64,000 nt of DNA from Tuctoria greenei (lineage: Eukaryota > Streptophyta > Magnoliopsida > Poales > Poaceae): positions 85,042,301 through 85,106,300 of the forward strand of contig JAYESD010000005.1 in NCBI GenBank assembly GCA_036927565.1, read 5' to 3'. A model generated the notes under the pieces. The model searched no databases. It was given only the letters and a program-made list of their open reading frames with translations, and was not told the origin of the DNA. Made by a program: the position numbers and the translations under genes. This document shows positions 1-10,959 of the stretch, in pieces; within the stretch, counting starts at the first letter, position 1; each line of letters opens with the position of its first letter.

Positions 1-876
1 GTCGGAAAGGTCCAACTGGCTGGATTATGCCTCAGGATGTGGCTTAGGTTGTTATGGTTCGTTTATGGGAAGTTTCGAGTTTATTTTGGTTAGATTTCAT
101 GTGGGTCACGAAGTTAAGTTGTTTTAGGAAAGTTTAGGACATTCCTAAGGTGTTTGGAAGTCTTAATATTGCTTCTATTTGCGTATGAAATAGTCTTGAG
201 CAGTTATGAAAAGTTTCGGTTGAAACTGAGTAAGATTAGAGTCCTAGTTTGGATTGGGTTGGCCTTAGGGATGGTTATAAAAAAGGGAGGCTAGAGCTCA
301 TTGTGAGACGACTTTGGGCTGTTCCTCTTGTGTTTTGATCAATAAAATTCATAGTTTAGAGGAGCTTTGTACCTTGTTCGTCCGACTTGTTTTAGACAAG
401 TTTTTCTCGTCGAGTTTCTGCACAACACTATGTTGCATTGGTGTTTTATGATAACTTGAGTTTTACAGATCCGATTGACGTGATTCTTTTTGGATTATCT
501 TCACAACTTGATTATCTATCATCTGTGAAAATTTCACGATCATTGGATTTGTGGTTTCTGATCTACACTAGTTTTTTTTGCAGTGTTGCAGATCTATTTT
601 TACTCAGGTAGAACACATTGACCTTTGTTTGATCTTTCGATCATAACTTGAGTTTTTCTCGACGGTTTTCCATGATTCTTGTTGTTGTGTCTTCGTGACT
701 TGATTCTCTAAATTATCTACTACTTTTGTCATGGTTGAACACGTTAGATTAGTTGCATACACAGTATCTTAACAGGTTGTTTTTTTGCCAAGGGGTTCTC
801 GTTGTTTCCGCTAAAAAGGTTTAAATCTACCATTCACCTCCCTCTGGTAGCCTTTCACGTGCTCTTCAATCCTACA
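1..876 (+). mobile_element. Element G: 3' part of a SIRE-type copia LTR (truncated by window edge)
   Basis: This stretch is collinear with the LTR of element A from about 4826 to 5719. It starts in the same 'gtcggaaaggtccaac' stretch and ends in the same 'tcctaca' terminus at 876. It contains the AATAAA-type signal near 340-350. What follows the terminus is not a PBS but minus-strand reverse transcriptase sequence of element F. The simplest reading is that G is a plus-strand copy inserted into F and this is the end of its 3' LTR, or of a solo LTR. The expected TSD would be AATAC (877-881); the other copy lies outside the window, so this is unproven. Confidence 0.75.
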
Positions 877-2021
877 AATACCGTAGAAGGCTTTAGACAA
901 TTTGAAAACATGATCAGGAAAATTTGGATTTTCAAAACCCGATGGTTGCTTGACATAAACCTCCTCATCTATGTCGCCATTAAGAAAAGCACTTTTAACA
1001 TCCATTTGATATAACTTGAAACATTTAGATGCAGCAAAAGCTAACAAAATTCTTATGGCTTCTAATCTAGCAAAATGAGCATAAGTTTCATCAAAATCTA
1101 GACCTTCCACTTGTGTGAAACCTTGAGCAACCAACCTAGCCTTATTCCTAACACAACCCCATCCTCACTTTGTTGGTGCTCGTAGTGGTGCAGAATCAGA
1201 GGTGTGATCAACATCATTTGCTTCTGAATTTTCGAGCATTAGCACCACTTCTTCGTCTTCTTCGATGAAAATACTCTTCCCCTGCGGATATGGATCTGGA
1301 CCTACAATATTAGAGCTAGTACATGGGCTAGCTTCATCAAAAGAAACCTCACAAGTCTCCACAATTTTGTTAGTATCAAGTAAAAGCACACAATAGCCTC
1401 TAGTATGAGATGGATCACCAAGAAATATGCCATCAGCAGATCTAGGTTCAAATTTATCAAGATTACCATGTTTCTTAACAAAGCGTTTGCAACGAATGAC
1501 CCGAAAGTGTGTGACACCAGGACTATGTCCAAACCGGAGCTCATATGGTGTTTTACATAGCTTAGCACGCAAGAAAACATGATTTTAGACATAACAAGCG
1601 GTTGCGAACGCATCAGCCCAAAATTTCCTAGGAGTTTGATATTCATCAAGCATAGTCCTAGCCATCTCAACTAAGGTTCTGTTCTTTCTTTCTACGACAC
1701 CGTTTTGTTAAGGTACATATGGTGAAGAAAATTGATGATCTATTCTATTTTCAACACAAAAGTGATCAAAAGATTGATTTTTAAATTCGGTTCCGTTCAC
1801 TTCTAACGCTTTTAAAGATCCTGGGTGATCAATTGATAATCTAAGAAATAAAGTTCTAAAGTGACTAAAAGCTTCATTCTTAGATGCCATAAGCTTCATT
1901 CCTAGAATAATCATCAATAATCACTAGAACATACCATTTTCCTCTAAAAGGTTGAACATGTGAAGGACCTACTGTGTCAAGGTGTAAAAGTTGTCCCGGT
2001 TCAGTTGTCATGGTCATTGTG
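877..2021 (-). pseudogene. Element F (left part): broken copia integrase and start of reverse transcriptase
   Basis: Read on the minus strand, this continues the copia pol that is interrupted at 52458 by element B. It holds the integrase core (frames 1708-2021 and 1165-1572), with residues matching the DD35E domain of A, including the VTHFRV and HTRGY blocks. It then runs into an RT start (811-1134) with ARLEAIRILLAF, YQMDVKSAFLNG and SKAFYG. About 380 bases present in A between the integrase C-terminal region and the RT are missing here, so two distant blocks join near 1165-1190. Several stops and frameshifts break it. The RT ends abruptly at the terminus of element G before its catalytic YVDD motif. 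Confidence 0.85.
2017..2021. repeat. Target-site duplication of element B, left copy
   Basis: TTGTG lies immediately left of the TGTAACACC terminus of B. The same five bases lie at 52453-52457, right of the terminal CACA of B. Joining the flanks restores the copia frame of F. Confidence 0.85.
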
Positions 2022-2150
2022 TGTAACACCCTCATTTTCATGCATAATGCATTGCATACATACTCATACATATTTAACATAAAGAAACCTTAAAAAGAAC
2101 AATATTAAAATGAATTTAGGTCTAATCAAGAATTTAAATATGTCAAGGTA

Positions 2151-2504
2151 CGGACTTGTCCGACCTCCAACCTGGACTAGTCTGGTAACCCACTCTGTTT
2201 TAGAAATTCAGATTTCTTTAGGACTACGGACTTGTCCAACGTCATGCACGGACTAGTCCGATTGAGCTTCTGCTGTTTGCCCGGACTTGTCCGATGTCCG
2301 AGCGGACTAGTCCGATCTTGTCTAAATTTCAGCCTGGATCAGCCTTACTAGCCACCCCAGGCTTGTCCGACCGCACATACTGGACTTGTCCAAAAACCTT
2401 TCTATTGCCAAATGAATTTGTCCGACCCATAGAACCAGATTTGTCCGAAATAGTCTCTATTCCACAACGGACTTGTTCGGTCCCTGTTGCGGACCAGTTC
2501 GGCT
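2151..2504. promoter_or_regulatory. Array of CGGACWWGTCCG palindrome-like motifs in the LTR of B
   Basis: Near-copies of a 12-base motif recur here: cggacttgtccg at 2151 and 2282, and the perfect palindrome cggactagtccg at 2249-2260 and 2303-2314. Degenerate copies lie near 2173, 2227, 2363, 2382, 2415, 2438, 2468 and 2493. Two more lie near 3019 and 3041. The array precedes the TATA box. Its function is unknown; clustered upstream binding sites would fit the position. Confidence 0.6.
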
Positions 2505-2683
2505 TGCTGAATTCCACTCGGATTCTTTTATTCTTCCATGATTGGTTATTGGGTAATTGCCTTAATTGGGCCAAAGAACTTCGCCCATCCTCGGAGGAGC
2601 CCAACTGGACTCCACGTCGGCCCCTACTCGCCCCCCACCAAAATCCACTTGGAATTCACCCCAAAACCCTACCTCTCCACCCC

Positions 2684-2691
2684 TATATAAA
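2684..2691 (+). promoter_or_regulatory. TATA box of element B 5' LTR
   Basis: TATATAAA follows a C-rich stretch; the 3' LTR has the same box at 50283-50290. Its position after the U3 motif array suggests the LTR promoter. Confidence 0.6.
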
Positions 2692-4016
2692 AAACCCAAT
2701 ACCCTCACCTCTCCATACTTTGAGAAAAACCCTCGCCGCCGTTCCTTGATCGTGTGATGCTGTCAAGAAGGAGCCCAGGAGCATGAAGAAGAAGTTGAAG
2801 AGGGAGAAGGATCAGTCAAGCTCAACGTCTTCACCACCCAATTGGTCATCAACACCTCTCATCAAGCCCTAGACGTCAAGATTCAGGTGTTGCATCCAAT
2901 CTTTGACCCTTGGATCCCTAGACACGTGGTACATCCTCTACATCCACTTTTCCACGTGAAATTAACCCCAAATTCCTGCTGATCAGAAAACCCTAAATTC
3001 ACAGTTCTAATCAAAGCGGACAAGTCCAGCCCTGATACCGGACTTGTTCGGCCTCCGAATCTGTTAAATGCTGGAATCCAAATTGACTCAAATCAATTCC
3101 AAACTTGCTCAAACTTGTTAGAAACCATCGTAACTAGTTAGTAATTATTAATAGCAACTCATTAACAAGTTTTACCTCACAATTGCATTAATCATGCATA
3201 TCATGACATATTGAGTAATATATGAGCATTTATTGATTGTAATGTTGTTTTGCATGTTTGTCGCACGGAATAGAAGGTCTCGCTTTAGAGAGTGCTTTTG
3301 AGGACCTGCAAAACCCAAACTTCGAAGCCTTCAATCCTAACCAGGTTCAAGAGCAAGGCAAGTGTCCTTGATCATTTTGATCCAAGTTTTTAAATGTTTT
3401 GTTTGCACAATTGCATGCTTGTGTCAATTGATGGGAAAAACCCAATTATAGGAATTTACTAGCTTTGTACGACCACTCTTGTCGCTTGAACACCATGTAG
3501 AGAGTCAGGAAGGGTATCTTATGCTTTTGCCTTGCTATACTCAATTGGGTTTGGGAAACCATCATATCACTTAATTATGAACTATTGAACACCTGAATGA
3601 TGAGAATTGATAATAATGACCCTTTAGCAACATGGTGCCTAGGGATCCAAGCAAGGCGGTTATGTGGAATGGGTTGGACTTTTTTGGTTGTTTTGCTTGC
3701 TTTAGATCTAAGGACCGGTTCGTGGAGCAACCATCCAGGATTTACAGTGCCACCACAGGGCCAAGTATAGGTGCGGCTTAGCTGACTATTTAGTGTATTG
3801 TCGGTACTATTTGGAACATTAAGGAAAGCTCGGGGAAGGGGTAGTCGAATGGGTTTGTAGAGATTGGTGGGACTGCCCTGGGATCCGAAAGGCTCAAGAG
3901 GGGGCCCTTGGTTGGATGTGCTGAGTTGGAGACATCACCACCGGTGAAACCTCAGTGGAATCTAAATATGCTTGTAATCACTTTGTAAAGGCTATTTTGT
4001 GATCTCTTGGTGACAC

Positions 4017-4021
4017 ACCTA
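4017..4021. repeat. Target-site duplication of element A, left copy
   Basis: ACCTA precedes the TGTAAGACC terminus and recurs at 18518-18522 after the terminal TACA. The empty site is present once at 51641-51645 in the other LTR of B. Confidence 0.95.
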
Positions 4022-5719
4022 TGTAAGACCTATGTGTGCGGAATACATTGTCTTGTAGTGAATACACTTGCTTTGACGATAAAAGTTTTGAATATCACCA
4101 AAACACCTTTTTATTAAGATCCGACTAGTTTTGGTTAGTTCCGGTGAGTTTTGTCTTTAGCTCCAACATGTCTTTATAGATCTGGCGTGTTTTTGCTAAG
4201 CTACGAGTTGATTTTTCTAGCTCCGGCTTTTGGGTTTACTAGTTCCGACTAGTTCTGGTTAGCCCGGGTGCTAGGTTCTACTAGCTTTTGTTAGCTCCGG
4301 CTCAAGGTCCGGGTTGCTCTAACTTGACCGCAGTGCTTCTGTTTTTCATTTGCAATGTTTTGTACTTTCTTTACATCTCTAGAAAGATTGCTTAGTATTC
4401 ATTTGCTAAGTCTTTAGTGCGTTTTTGGTTGACATGGATGATATCGTGTTACTGTGGTTTTGCAACATGCTTATGTGAGGTTCTCACGTAAGGTGTTGTG
4501 TTCGGAACTAACTTGAGTCAAGTCAAGGACTTGGGCTCGTATGGATTGGTTGTTTATTCATGTGCAGGTGTTGCTTGAGTTCAAGACATGGCTGGTGATG
4601 GGATCCATTGGACTAGTCTCAGGGAGGAGATGAGGTTCCAACAACCAAATTCAGGAGGAATTGTGGTTGAGCTAATCAGGAGGTTGCGCAACATGATTGA
4701 ATCAAGAACAATGCATGTGAAGGTATTGTGGACGTCATTGGAAGATGTTTGCACGTGTGCAAGAAGTGCATGGACGTGTCTACATGGTTCCGAGATGTGA
4801 TGAAGAGATGTGGACGTAAAGAGTTGGTCGGAAAGGTCCAACTGACTAGGTTGTGGACTCAGGCTGCGACTGAGTCAGGTTTGACTCAAATATGGAAAGA
4901 TTTGAGTTGGTTATGATAGGATTTCGTATGGGTCACGAATTTGAGTTGTTTATGAATGTGGGATATGTTCCTAAGGTGTTTGGAAGCCTTAAGATTGCTT
5001 CTATATGCTTATAGAAGAGTCCTAAGCAGTTATGGAATGTTTTGATTCGTGATCTGAGTAGGATTGGAGTCCTAGTTGGGATTGGGTTGGCCTAAGGGCT
5101 GGTTATATAAGCAAGGGAGCCCAGAGCTCGTGGTGCACGACTTTGGTGCTGTTCCTCCTGTGTTCTATTGAATAAAATTTGTAGTTTGAAGGAACTTTTG
5201 TTCCTTGTTCGTCCGACTTGTTCCAGACAAGTTTTCCTCGTCGAGTTTCTGGACAGCACTACCTTTTGTTGGTGGCTTTATCATAACTCGAGTTTTACAG
5301 ATCCAATTGACGTGATTCTTTTTGGGTTGTCTTCAAAACTTGATTATCTATCATATTTCAAAATTTCACGGTCATTGGATTTGTGGTCTATGATCTACAC
5401 GAGTTTCCTTGCAGCGTTCCAGAACTGTTTTTTCCTTGGGTACGGCAGATTGACCATTGTTTGATTTTTCGATCATAACTTGAGTTTTTCTCGACGGATT
5501 TGAGTGATTCTTGTTGTGTTGTCTTCGTGACTTGATTATCTCTGATATATATCACTTTTGTCATGGTGAAACACGTTTAGATTAGTCTCACACACGATTT
5601 CTTTAACAGATCATTTTTCTGCCAAAGGGGTTGTGGTTTAATTGTTTCCGCTGCGTAAGAGTTTTAAATCTGCCATTCACCCCCCTCTGGTAGCTTTTCA
5701 CGTGCTCTTCGATCCTACA
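4022..5719 (+). repeat. Element A 5' LTR
   Basis: TGTAAGACC...TCCTACA, 1698 bases. U3 carries repeated TAGCTCCGGC and TCCGACTAG motifs (about 4118-4330). TATATAA lies at 5104-5110 and a poly(A) signal AATAAA at 5171-5176. The region after it is collinear with the LTR ends of G, D and F. Short open frames inside (for example 4588-4800 and 5168-5464) are not genes. Confidence 0.95.
5104..5110 (+). promoter_or_regulatory. TATA box of element A 5' LTR
   Basis: TATATAA in the context ctggttatataagcaaggg; the same box lies at 17898-17904 in the 3' LTR. AATAAA follows at 5171-5176. Confidence 0.65.
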
Positions 5720-5721
5720 AT

Positions 5722-5734
5722 TGGTATCAGAGCC
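5722..5734 (+). other. Primer binding site of element A
   Basis: TGGTATCAGAGCC, two bases after the LTR end, is complementary to the 3' end of plant initiator tRNA-Met, the usual primer for copia elements. Confidence 0.9.
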
Positions 5735-5781
5735 ACGGTGATCTAATATTTGTGATTTTCATGTGTTTTTGACTAATCATC

Positions 5782-8049
5782 ATGGAGAAGTACTCCGCGA
5801 AACCTTGTGTGTTTGCTAGTATTGATTTTCAGGTTTGGAAGGCACACATGGAGGCTTTCATCCAGGCACAAGGCTTTGCAATACAGGAGAAGGTATACAA
5901 GCCTTACGAAGTGCCATCCAACGATCAAGTTACAGCTACAAATCTGAGAGATGTCGACAACAACAACAAGGCTCGAAACTTGATCATACAAGGATTAACA
6001 CAAGCGACTTCGACAGTGTTGCATACCTCCGATCTGCATACAATGTGTGGAAAGCACTTTGTGACTACCACGAAGGATCCAACACGATCAAGGAGGTAAG
6101 ACAAGACATGTTCAAGAAAGAATACATGTGCTTCGAGATGCATCCCGGTGAGTCCATTGACGACCTCTTTGCTTGCTTTAATAAAATTCTTAGCAACCTG
6201 CGAAGCGTGAATGTTAATTTTTCATATGCTGAAAATGCTAGGCAATTGTTAAGTGCATTAGACATGTCAATTTGGGAGATGAAAGTTACATCCATTCGTG
6301 AATCTACTGTCATGAGTTCACTTACTCTAGATGTGCTATATTCCAAGTTAAAAACTCATGAAATTGATATAATCTCACGTAAAAACCCCAACAAGTCTAG
6401 CTCCGGTCAAACTTCATCTTGTGGTACACTTGCTTTGTTGTCCTCTCTAACCCTTGAACAGATTGAGGAGTTTCCGGAGGAGGAGCTAGCACTTCTCTCT
6501 ACAAAGTTCTCAAAAGCATTGCAAAATGTGAGAACTAGAAGGAGAGGAAGCTCCGAAACTCAACGATGCTTCGAATGTGGTAAGACAGGACACTTTCGTA
6601 CAGATTGTCCTAACCTTTCAGGTCCTACCTTCCGGGAAGAAAAACAATCAAGGACAAAGCACTCCTCAACAAATGATAAGAAGAAGAAGAAGAATGGCTT
6701 TACAGGTCGCCAACTGGTGAGTAGTTTTATCTTAGCACTCCAGGAACTTGGCTCAAGCGACGTGGACATTGGAAGTGATGAACATGAAGATGATTTGGCA
6801 AACTTGTGCTTCATGGCGGGCAAGTCAAGATCAAGTATGGAGGAGGCAGAACACAACAGTGACAATGAAGAGGTATGTCCTACTTGCGAAGAAATGTGTG
6901 ATGCTATTTCTCGTGCCACTGTTATTGTTAAGAAAAAAGGACAAAAAGCTTAGGGACAATGCTGTTAAAATTGAGTCACTAGAATCTGAAATTAATCATT
7001 TGAAATCCTTGATTCCTAGTGATGATTCTTGTTCCTCATATGACTTAATATATGAACAATTGTCCTCCCTAAGAAGTGCACATACCTCCACACTTGTTAA
7101 ACTTGAACTTGTAATTGAAAAGAACAAAAAGCTTGCTGCACTTAATATTGAAAACTTAAAATATGCTTCTTGTTCTACAATTGATTTGCATTGTTCTAGT
7201 TGTGATGATCTTGATAAGAAACAGCAAGATGCTATAAATGAAATCTCTATATTGAACAATGCTTTACATTGTCATGAAGTTAAATATTGTTCCAATTGCA
7301 AATTAAAAGGAAAAACTTCATGTGAAAATTGCCTTGATCTGTCCAATAAACTTGATAACATGCATAAGATATTTGATCGGTTTTGTAATGGGAATAAGAA
7401 CCTAAACTTGCTGCTGAATTCATCCAAGTCTTGCAATGATAAAACTGGGCTAGGTTTTGATTCTCATGCTCATGCTAAGGCACATCCACCTAAAAGTGTA
7501 AAGTCATTAGGAAGTGGTTTGATTCAAACACTTCCTAAACAAAAAGAAGTGGTTTTCAAATCTGCAGGAGTATTGGCTCATTCGGTTTCAAATAAAAATG
7601 TTGTTTGCTCATCTAGACACGAATACAAAACTAAATTTCATTGTACCTACTGTGGTAGAGATGGTCATGTCATAGATTTTTGTTATAGACTAGCTAAACA
7701 ACAGAAAAGGGAAAGAATGGTTGCTAGATCTCATAACTTTCATGCAAAATTTGCTGCACATATTGAACTGAATGTACAACCTGCTGTTTTGAGTCAAAAA
7801 CATTCAAAGTTTACCTCCGGACCTTCTGTTTTTGCCTCCAGAGCTACTGATTTTTGTGCTACACAAGTAACACCTTATAGGTCAGTAGTTAAGAATAAAA
7901 AATCTCAAACTTTGACTTATAAACCTGCTGTTTTATCTCAGCTTTCGCGTGTTTTTCCTGCTGCACATCGTGTGACTCAGTACTGGATTCCTAAATGCCT
8001 TTTGACTAACCCCAGTATTGAGTCATCGACGTATTGTGCTTCTATGTAG
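5782..8049 (+). pseudogene. Element A gag polyprotein region (frameshifted)
   Basis: The start is the ATG at 5782 (MEKYSAKPCVFASIDFQVW), matching the gag start of F at 55297. The N-terminal capsid region follows in three pieces. A one-base deletion near 6002 moves the frame from 5782-6099 to 5835-6953. An extra A in the A-run near 6935 moves it on to the frame ending at 8049. A CCHC zinc knuckle, CFECGKTGHFRTDC, is near 6570-6612. A long lysine- and asparagine-rich, coiled-coil-like region follows, then a second knuckle, CTYCGRDGHVIDFC, near 7645-7686. The region ends in TAG at 8047-8049 directly before the protease, a stop shared with F. The role would be the virus-like-particle coat and RNA binding. 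Confidence 0.9.
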
Positions 8050-9635
8050 GTTACACATTTGAGAAAGGAGAAAATTTGGATTGTGGATTCAGGTTGCTCA
8101 CGCCACATGACCAGTAACAAAGATTGGTTCTCCTCCCTCTCTTTTGTGTCACGTGTAGAGAATGTTACCTTTGCCGATAATTCTTCAACTCCTATAATTG
8201 CTAAGGTTTCGGTTAGAGTAAATGATCACTACACTTTGAAGGATGTCGCACTTGTCAAAAATTTGAAATACAACTTGCTTTCTGTTGCACAATTGCTAGA
8301 TGAAAATCTAGAAATTATTTTCAATTAAAACTGCTGCAAAGTTGTAGGTTCAAATAGTGAGCTTATTTTTAACATGTCTCGGTTTGGAAGAGTTTTTAAA
8401 GATGATTTTGATATGTCTTCCTCTAGGCATAGGTGTCTAGTTGCTAATGATTCAAAGGACTTATATTTTTGGCATCGTAGACTTGGTCATGTAGGCTTTG
8501 ATCACCTAACGCGTGTTAGTGCTCTTGATCGCATACGTGGGCTGCCTAAGCTTAAAGAGGACAAAGAAATTGTGTGCTCTTCTTGTAGACATGCTAAGAT
8601 GGTTGCAGGTTCACATAATCCTCTCACAATGATCATGACAACTGAACCGTGTCAACTTTTGCACCTTGACACCATAGGACCTTAACGTGTTCAATCCTTC
8701 GGAAGTAAATGGTATGTTCTTATGATTGTTGATGATTGTTCTAGATACTCTTGGGTTTACTTTATGGCGTCTAAGAATGAAGTTTTTAGTCACTTTAGAA
8801 CTTTATTTCTTAGATTATCAATTGATCACCCAGGATCATTAAAAGCAATTAGAAGTGATAACGGAACTGAATTTAAAAATCAATCTTTTGATCACTTTTG
8901 TGCTGAAAATGGAATAGATCATCAATTTTCTTCACCATATGTACCTCAACAAAACGGTGTTGTAGAAAGAAAGAACAGAACCTTAGTTGAGATGGCTAGG
9001 ACTATGCTTGATGAATATCTAACTCCTAGGAAATTTTGGGCTAATGCGTTCGCAACTGCTTGTTATGTCTCAAATCGTGTTTTCTTGCGTGCTAAGCTAG
9101 GTAAAACACCATATGAGCTCCGGTTTGGACATAGGCCTAGTGTTACACACTTTCGGGTCTTTGGTTGCAAATGCTTTATTAAGAAACATGGTAATCTTGA
9201 TAAATTTGAACCTAGATCCATTGATGGTATGTTTCTTGGTTATCCATCTCATACTAGAGGCTATCGTGTGCTTTTACTTGACACTAACAAAATTGTGGAG
9301 ACTTGTGAAGTGTATTTTGATAAAGATAGCCCAGGTACTAGCTCAAACATTGCAGGTCCAGATCCATATCCGCAGGGGGGAGCATTTTCGTTGAAGATGA
9401 GGAAGAATTGGAGCTGCTGCCCAAAAATTCAGCAGCTAAAGACTTTGGTTCAGCTCCGGATGTTAATTCTCAACCAGCACCGACAACCGTCAATGCTGAT
9501 TCAAATCATCCTCAGGTCACAAGCTCATCGATTTGTGATGAACATGAAGAAGAAGAAGGTTTTGAGACATCTGTTCCCCTACGGTTTTACAAAGATCATC
9601 CCCCACAACAGATGATTGGAAGCTTGCACGAATGA
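8050..9635 (+). pseudogene. Element A aspartic protease and integrase region (broken)
   Basis: The protease starts around 8059 with the catalytic block WIVDSGCSRHMT (active-site DSG), followed by the YNLLSVAQLL block. Stop TAA near 8326 interrupts it. Next comes the GAG-pre-integrase zinc-binding HHCC module: WHRRLGH and CSSC between about 8470 and 8590. A stop near 8685 precedes the integrase core. The catalytic triad is visible as D in MIVDDCSRYSW (about 8722-8750), D in RSDNGTEF (about 8850) and E in VVERKNRTL (about 8965). A frameshift near 9376-9400 moves the C-terminal acidic linker to another frame (ends 9635). The region would process the polyprotein and insert cDNA. Confidence 0.9.
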
Positions 9636-10959
9636 GTCACATGGTCCAGGTTTTGCGATCCAAACTCTTATGCTCATTCTACTTTTGTTGCTTCTTTTGA
9701 ACCCAGAGATATATCACACGCACTCACTAATGAATCTTGGATTATTGCCATGCCAGAAGAGTTAGAAAATTTTGAAAGAAATAATGTTTGGAAACTTGTA
9801 CCTCCACCTCAAGGTCACACTTTAATTGGAACTAAATGGGTATTTAAAAATAAACAAAGTGAGGATGGGGTTGTGGTTAGGAATAAGGCTAGGTTGGTTG
9901 CTCAAGGTTTCACTCAAGTTTAAGGTCTAGATTTTGATGGAACTTTTGCTCCTGTTGCTAGATTAGAAGTCATAAGAATTTTGTTAGCTTTTGCTACATC
10001 TATTGGTTTTAAGCTATATCAAATGGATGTTAAAAGTGCTTTTCTTAATGGCTACATAGATGAGGAGGTTTATGTGAAACAACCGCCGGGTTTTGAAAAT
10101 CCAGATTTTCCTAATCATGTTTACAAACCGTCCAAAGCCTTGTACGGTCTCAAACAAGCTCCTAGAGCATGGTATGATAGGTTAAAAACATTCTTACTTG
10201 AAAAAGGGTTTACCATGGGCAAGGTTGATAAAACTCTTTTTGTGCTTAAGCATGGCAATGACTCATTATTCATTCAAGTGTATGTGGATGATATTATCTT
10301 TGGTTGTGCTTCTCATGATCTTGTGTCCAAGTTTTCAGCAATGATGAGTTCCGAATTTGAAATGAGTATGATTGGTGAACTCACTTACTTTTGGGGCTAC
10401 AAATCAATCAAACTAAGGAGGGTACCTTTGTGCATCAAACGAAGTATACAAAAGATCTCCTAAGGCGCTTCAACATGGACAAAAGAAAACCTCTTCGGAC
10501 ACTAATGGGAACAGCAACAACACTTGGACTTAATGAAGATGGTGAACCCGTGGATCAAAAAGAATATAGAAGCATGATCAGATCACTTTTGTACCTCACG
10601 GCATCAAGACCAGACATACAATTCAGCATATGTCTTTGTGCACAGTTTCAGGCCTCCCCATGTGCTTCACATCGTCAAGCTGTCAAAAGGATTCTTAGGT
10701 ACTTACATGGAACTCAAGAATTTGGAATTCTTCTTCCTTCTTCCCCAACCGTTACTTTGAAAGCTTTTTTGGATGCTGATTTTGGGGGTTGTAGGATTTA
10801 TACGAAAAGTACTTCTGGTGCTTGTCATTTTCTTGGTAATTCTCTTGTTGCTTGGTCCTCTAGAAAACAAAATTCAGTTGCACAATCCACAACAGAATCT
10901 GAATATGTAGCTGCTGCTAGTGCTTGCTCACAAATTCTTTGGATTTTTCAAACACTTAA
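9636..10959 (+). pseudogene. Element A reverse transcriptase and N-terminal part of RNase H (interrupted by element J)
   Basis: Copia RT blocks are in order: WKLVPPPQGH and GTKWVF (about 9790-9850), YQMDVKSAFLNG (about 10015), SKALYGLKQAPRAWYDRL (about 10130), and the catalytic YVDD at 10281-10292. A TAA near 9923 and a frameshift near 10395 break it. RNase H follows from about 10750 with FLDADFGG and TTESEYVAAASA. The sequence stops at 10959 (QTLN) where J is inserted, and resumes at 15505. Confidence 0.9.
10955..10959. repeat. Target-site duplication of element J, left copy
   Basis: CTTAA at 10955-10959 and again at 15505-15509. Element D carries the uninterrupted site once at 39753-39757. 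Confidence 0.95.

Larger units (their letters stand above)
2022..4021 (+). repeat. Element B 5' LTR, proximal segment (interrupted by element A)
   Basis: It begins TGTAACACCCTCAT, as does the 3' LTR at 34957, and carries a U3 rich in CGGACTTGTCCG-like motifs, a TATA box at 2684-2691 and a long downstream region. Element A interrupts it at 4021. The undisturbed version of the same site is in the 3' LTR at 51641-51645. Open frames such as 2294-2749 run through the LTR without recognisable protein similarity and are not called. Confidence 0.9.

Noticed and set aside
2294..2749. 151-codon plus-strand frame
   Set aside because: It lies wholly within the LTR of B, spans the U3 motif array and TATA box, and is not conserved as a frame in the other LTR copy.
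5722..5734. tRNA gene
   Set aside because: Only 13 bases complementary to a tRNA 3' end; this is a primer binding site. No full tRNA cloverleaf was found in the window.
6560..6919. 119-codon minus-strand frame
   Set aside because: Antisense shadow of copia gag with its zinc knuckle.
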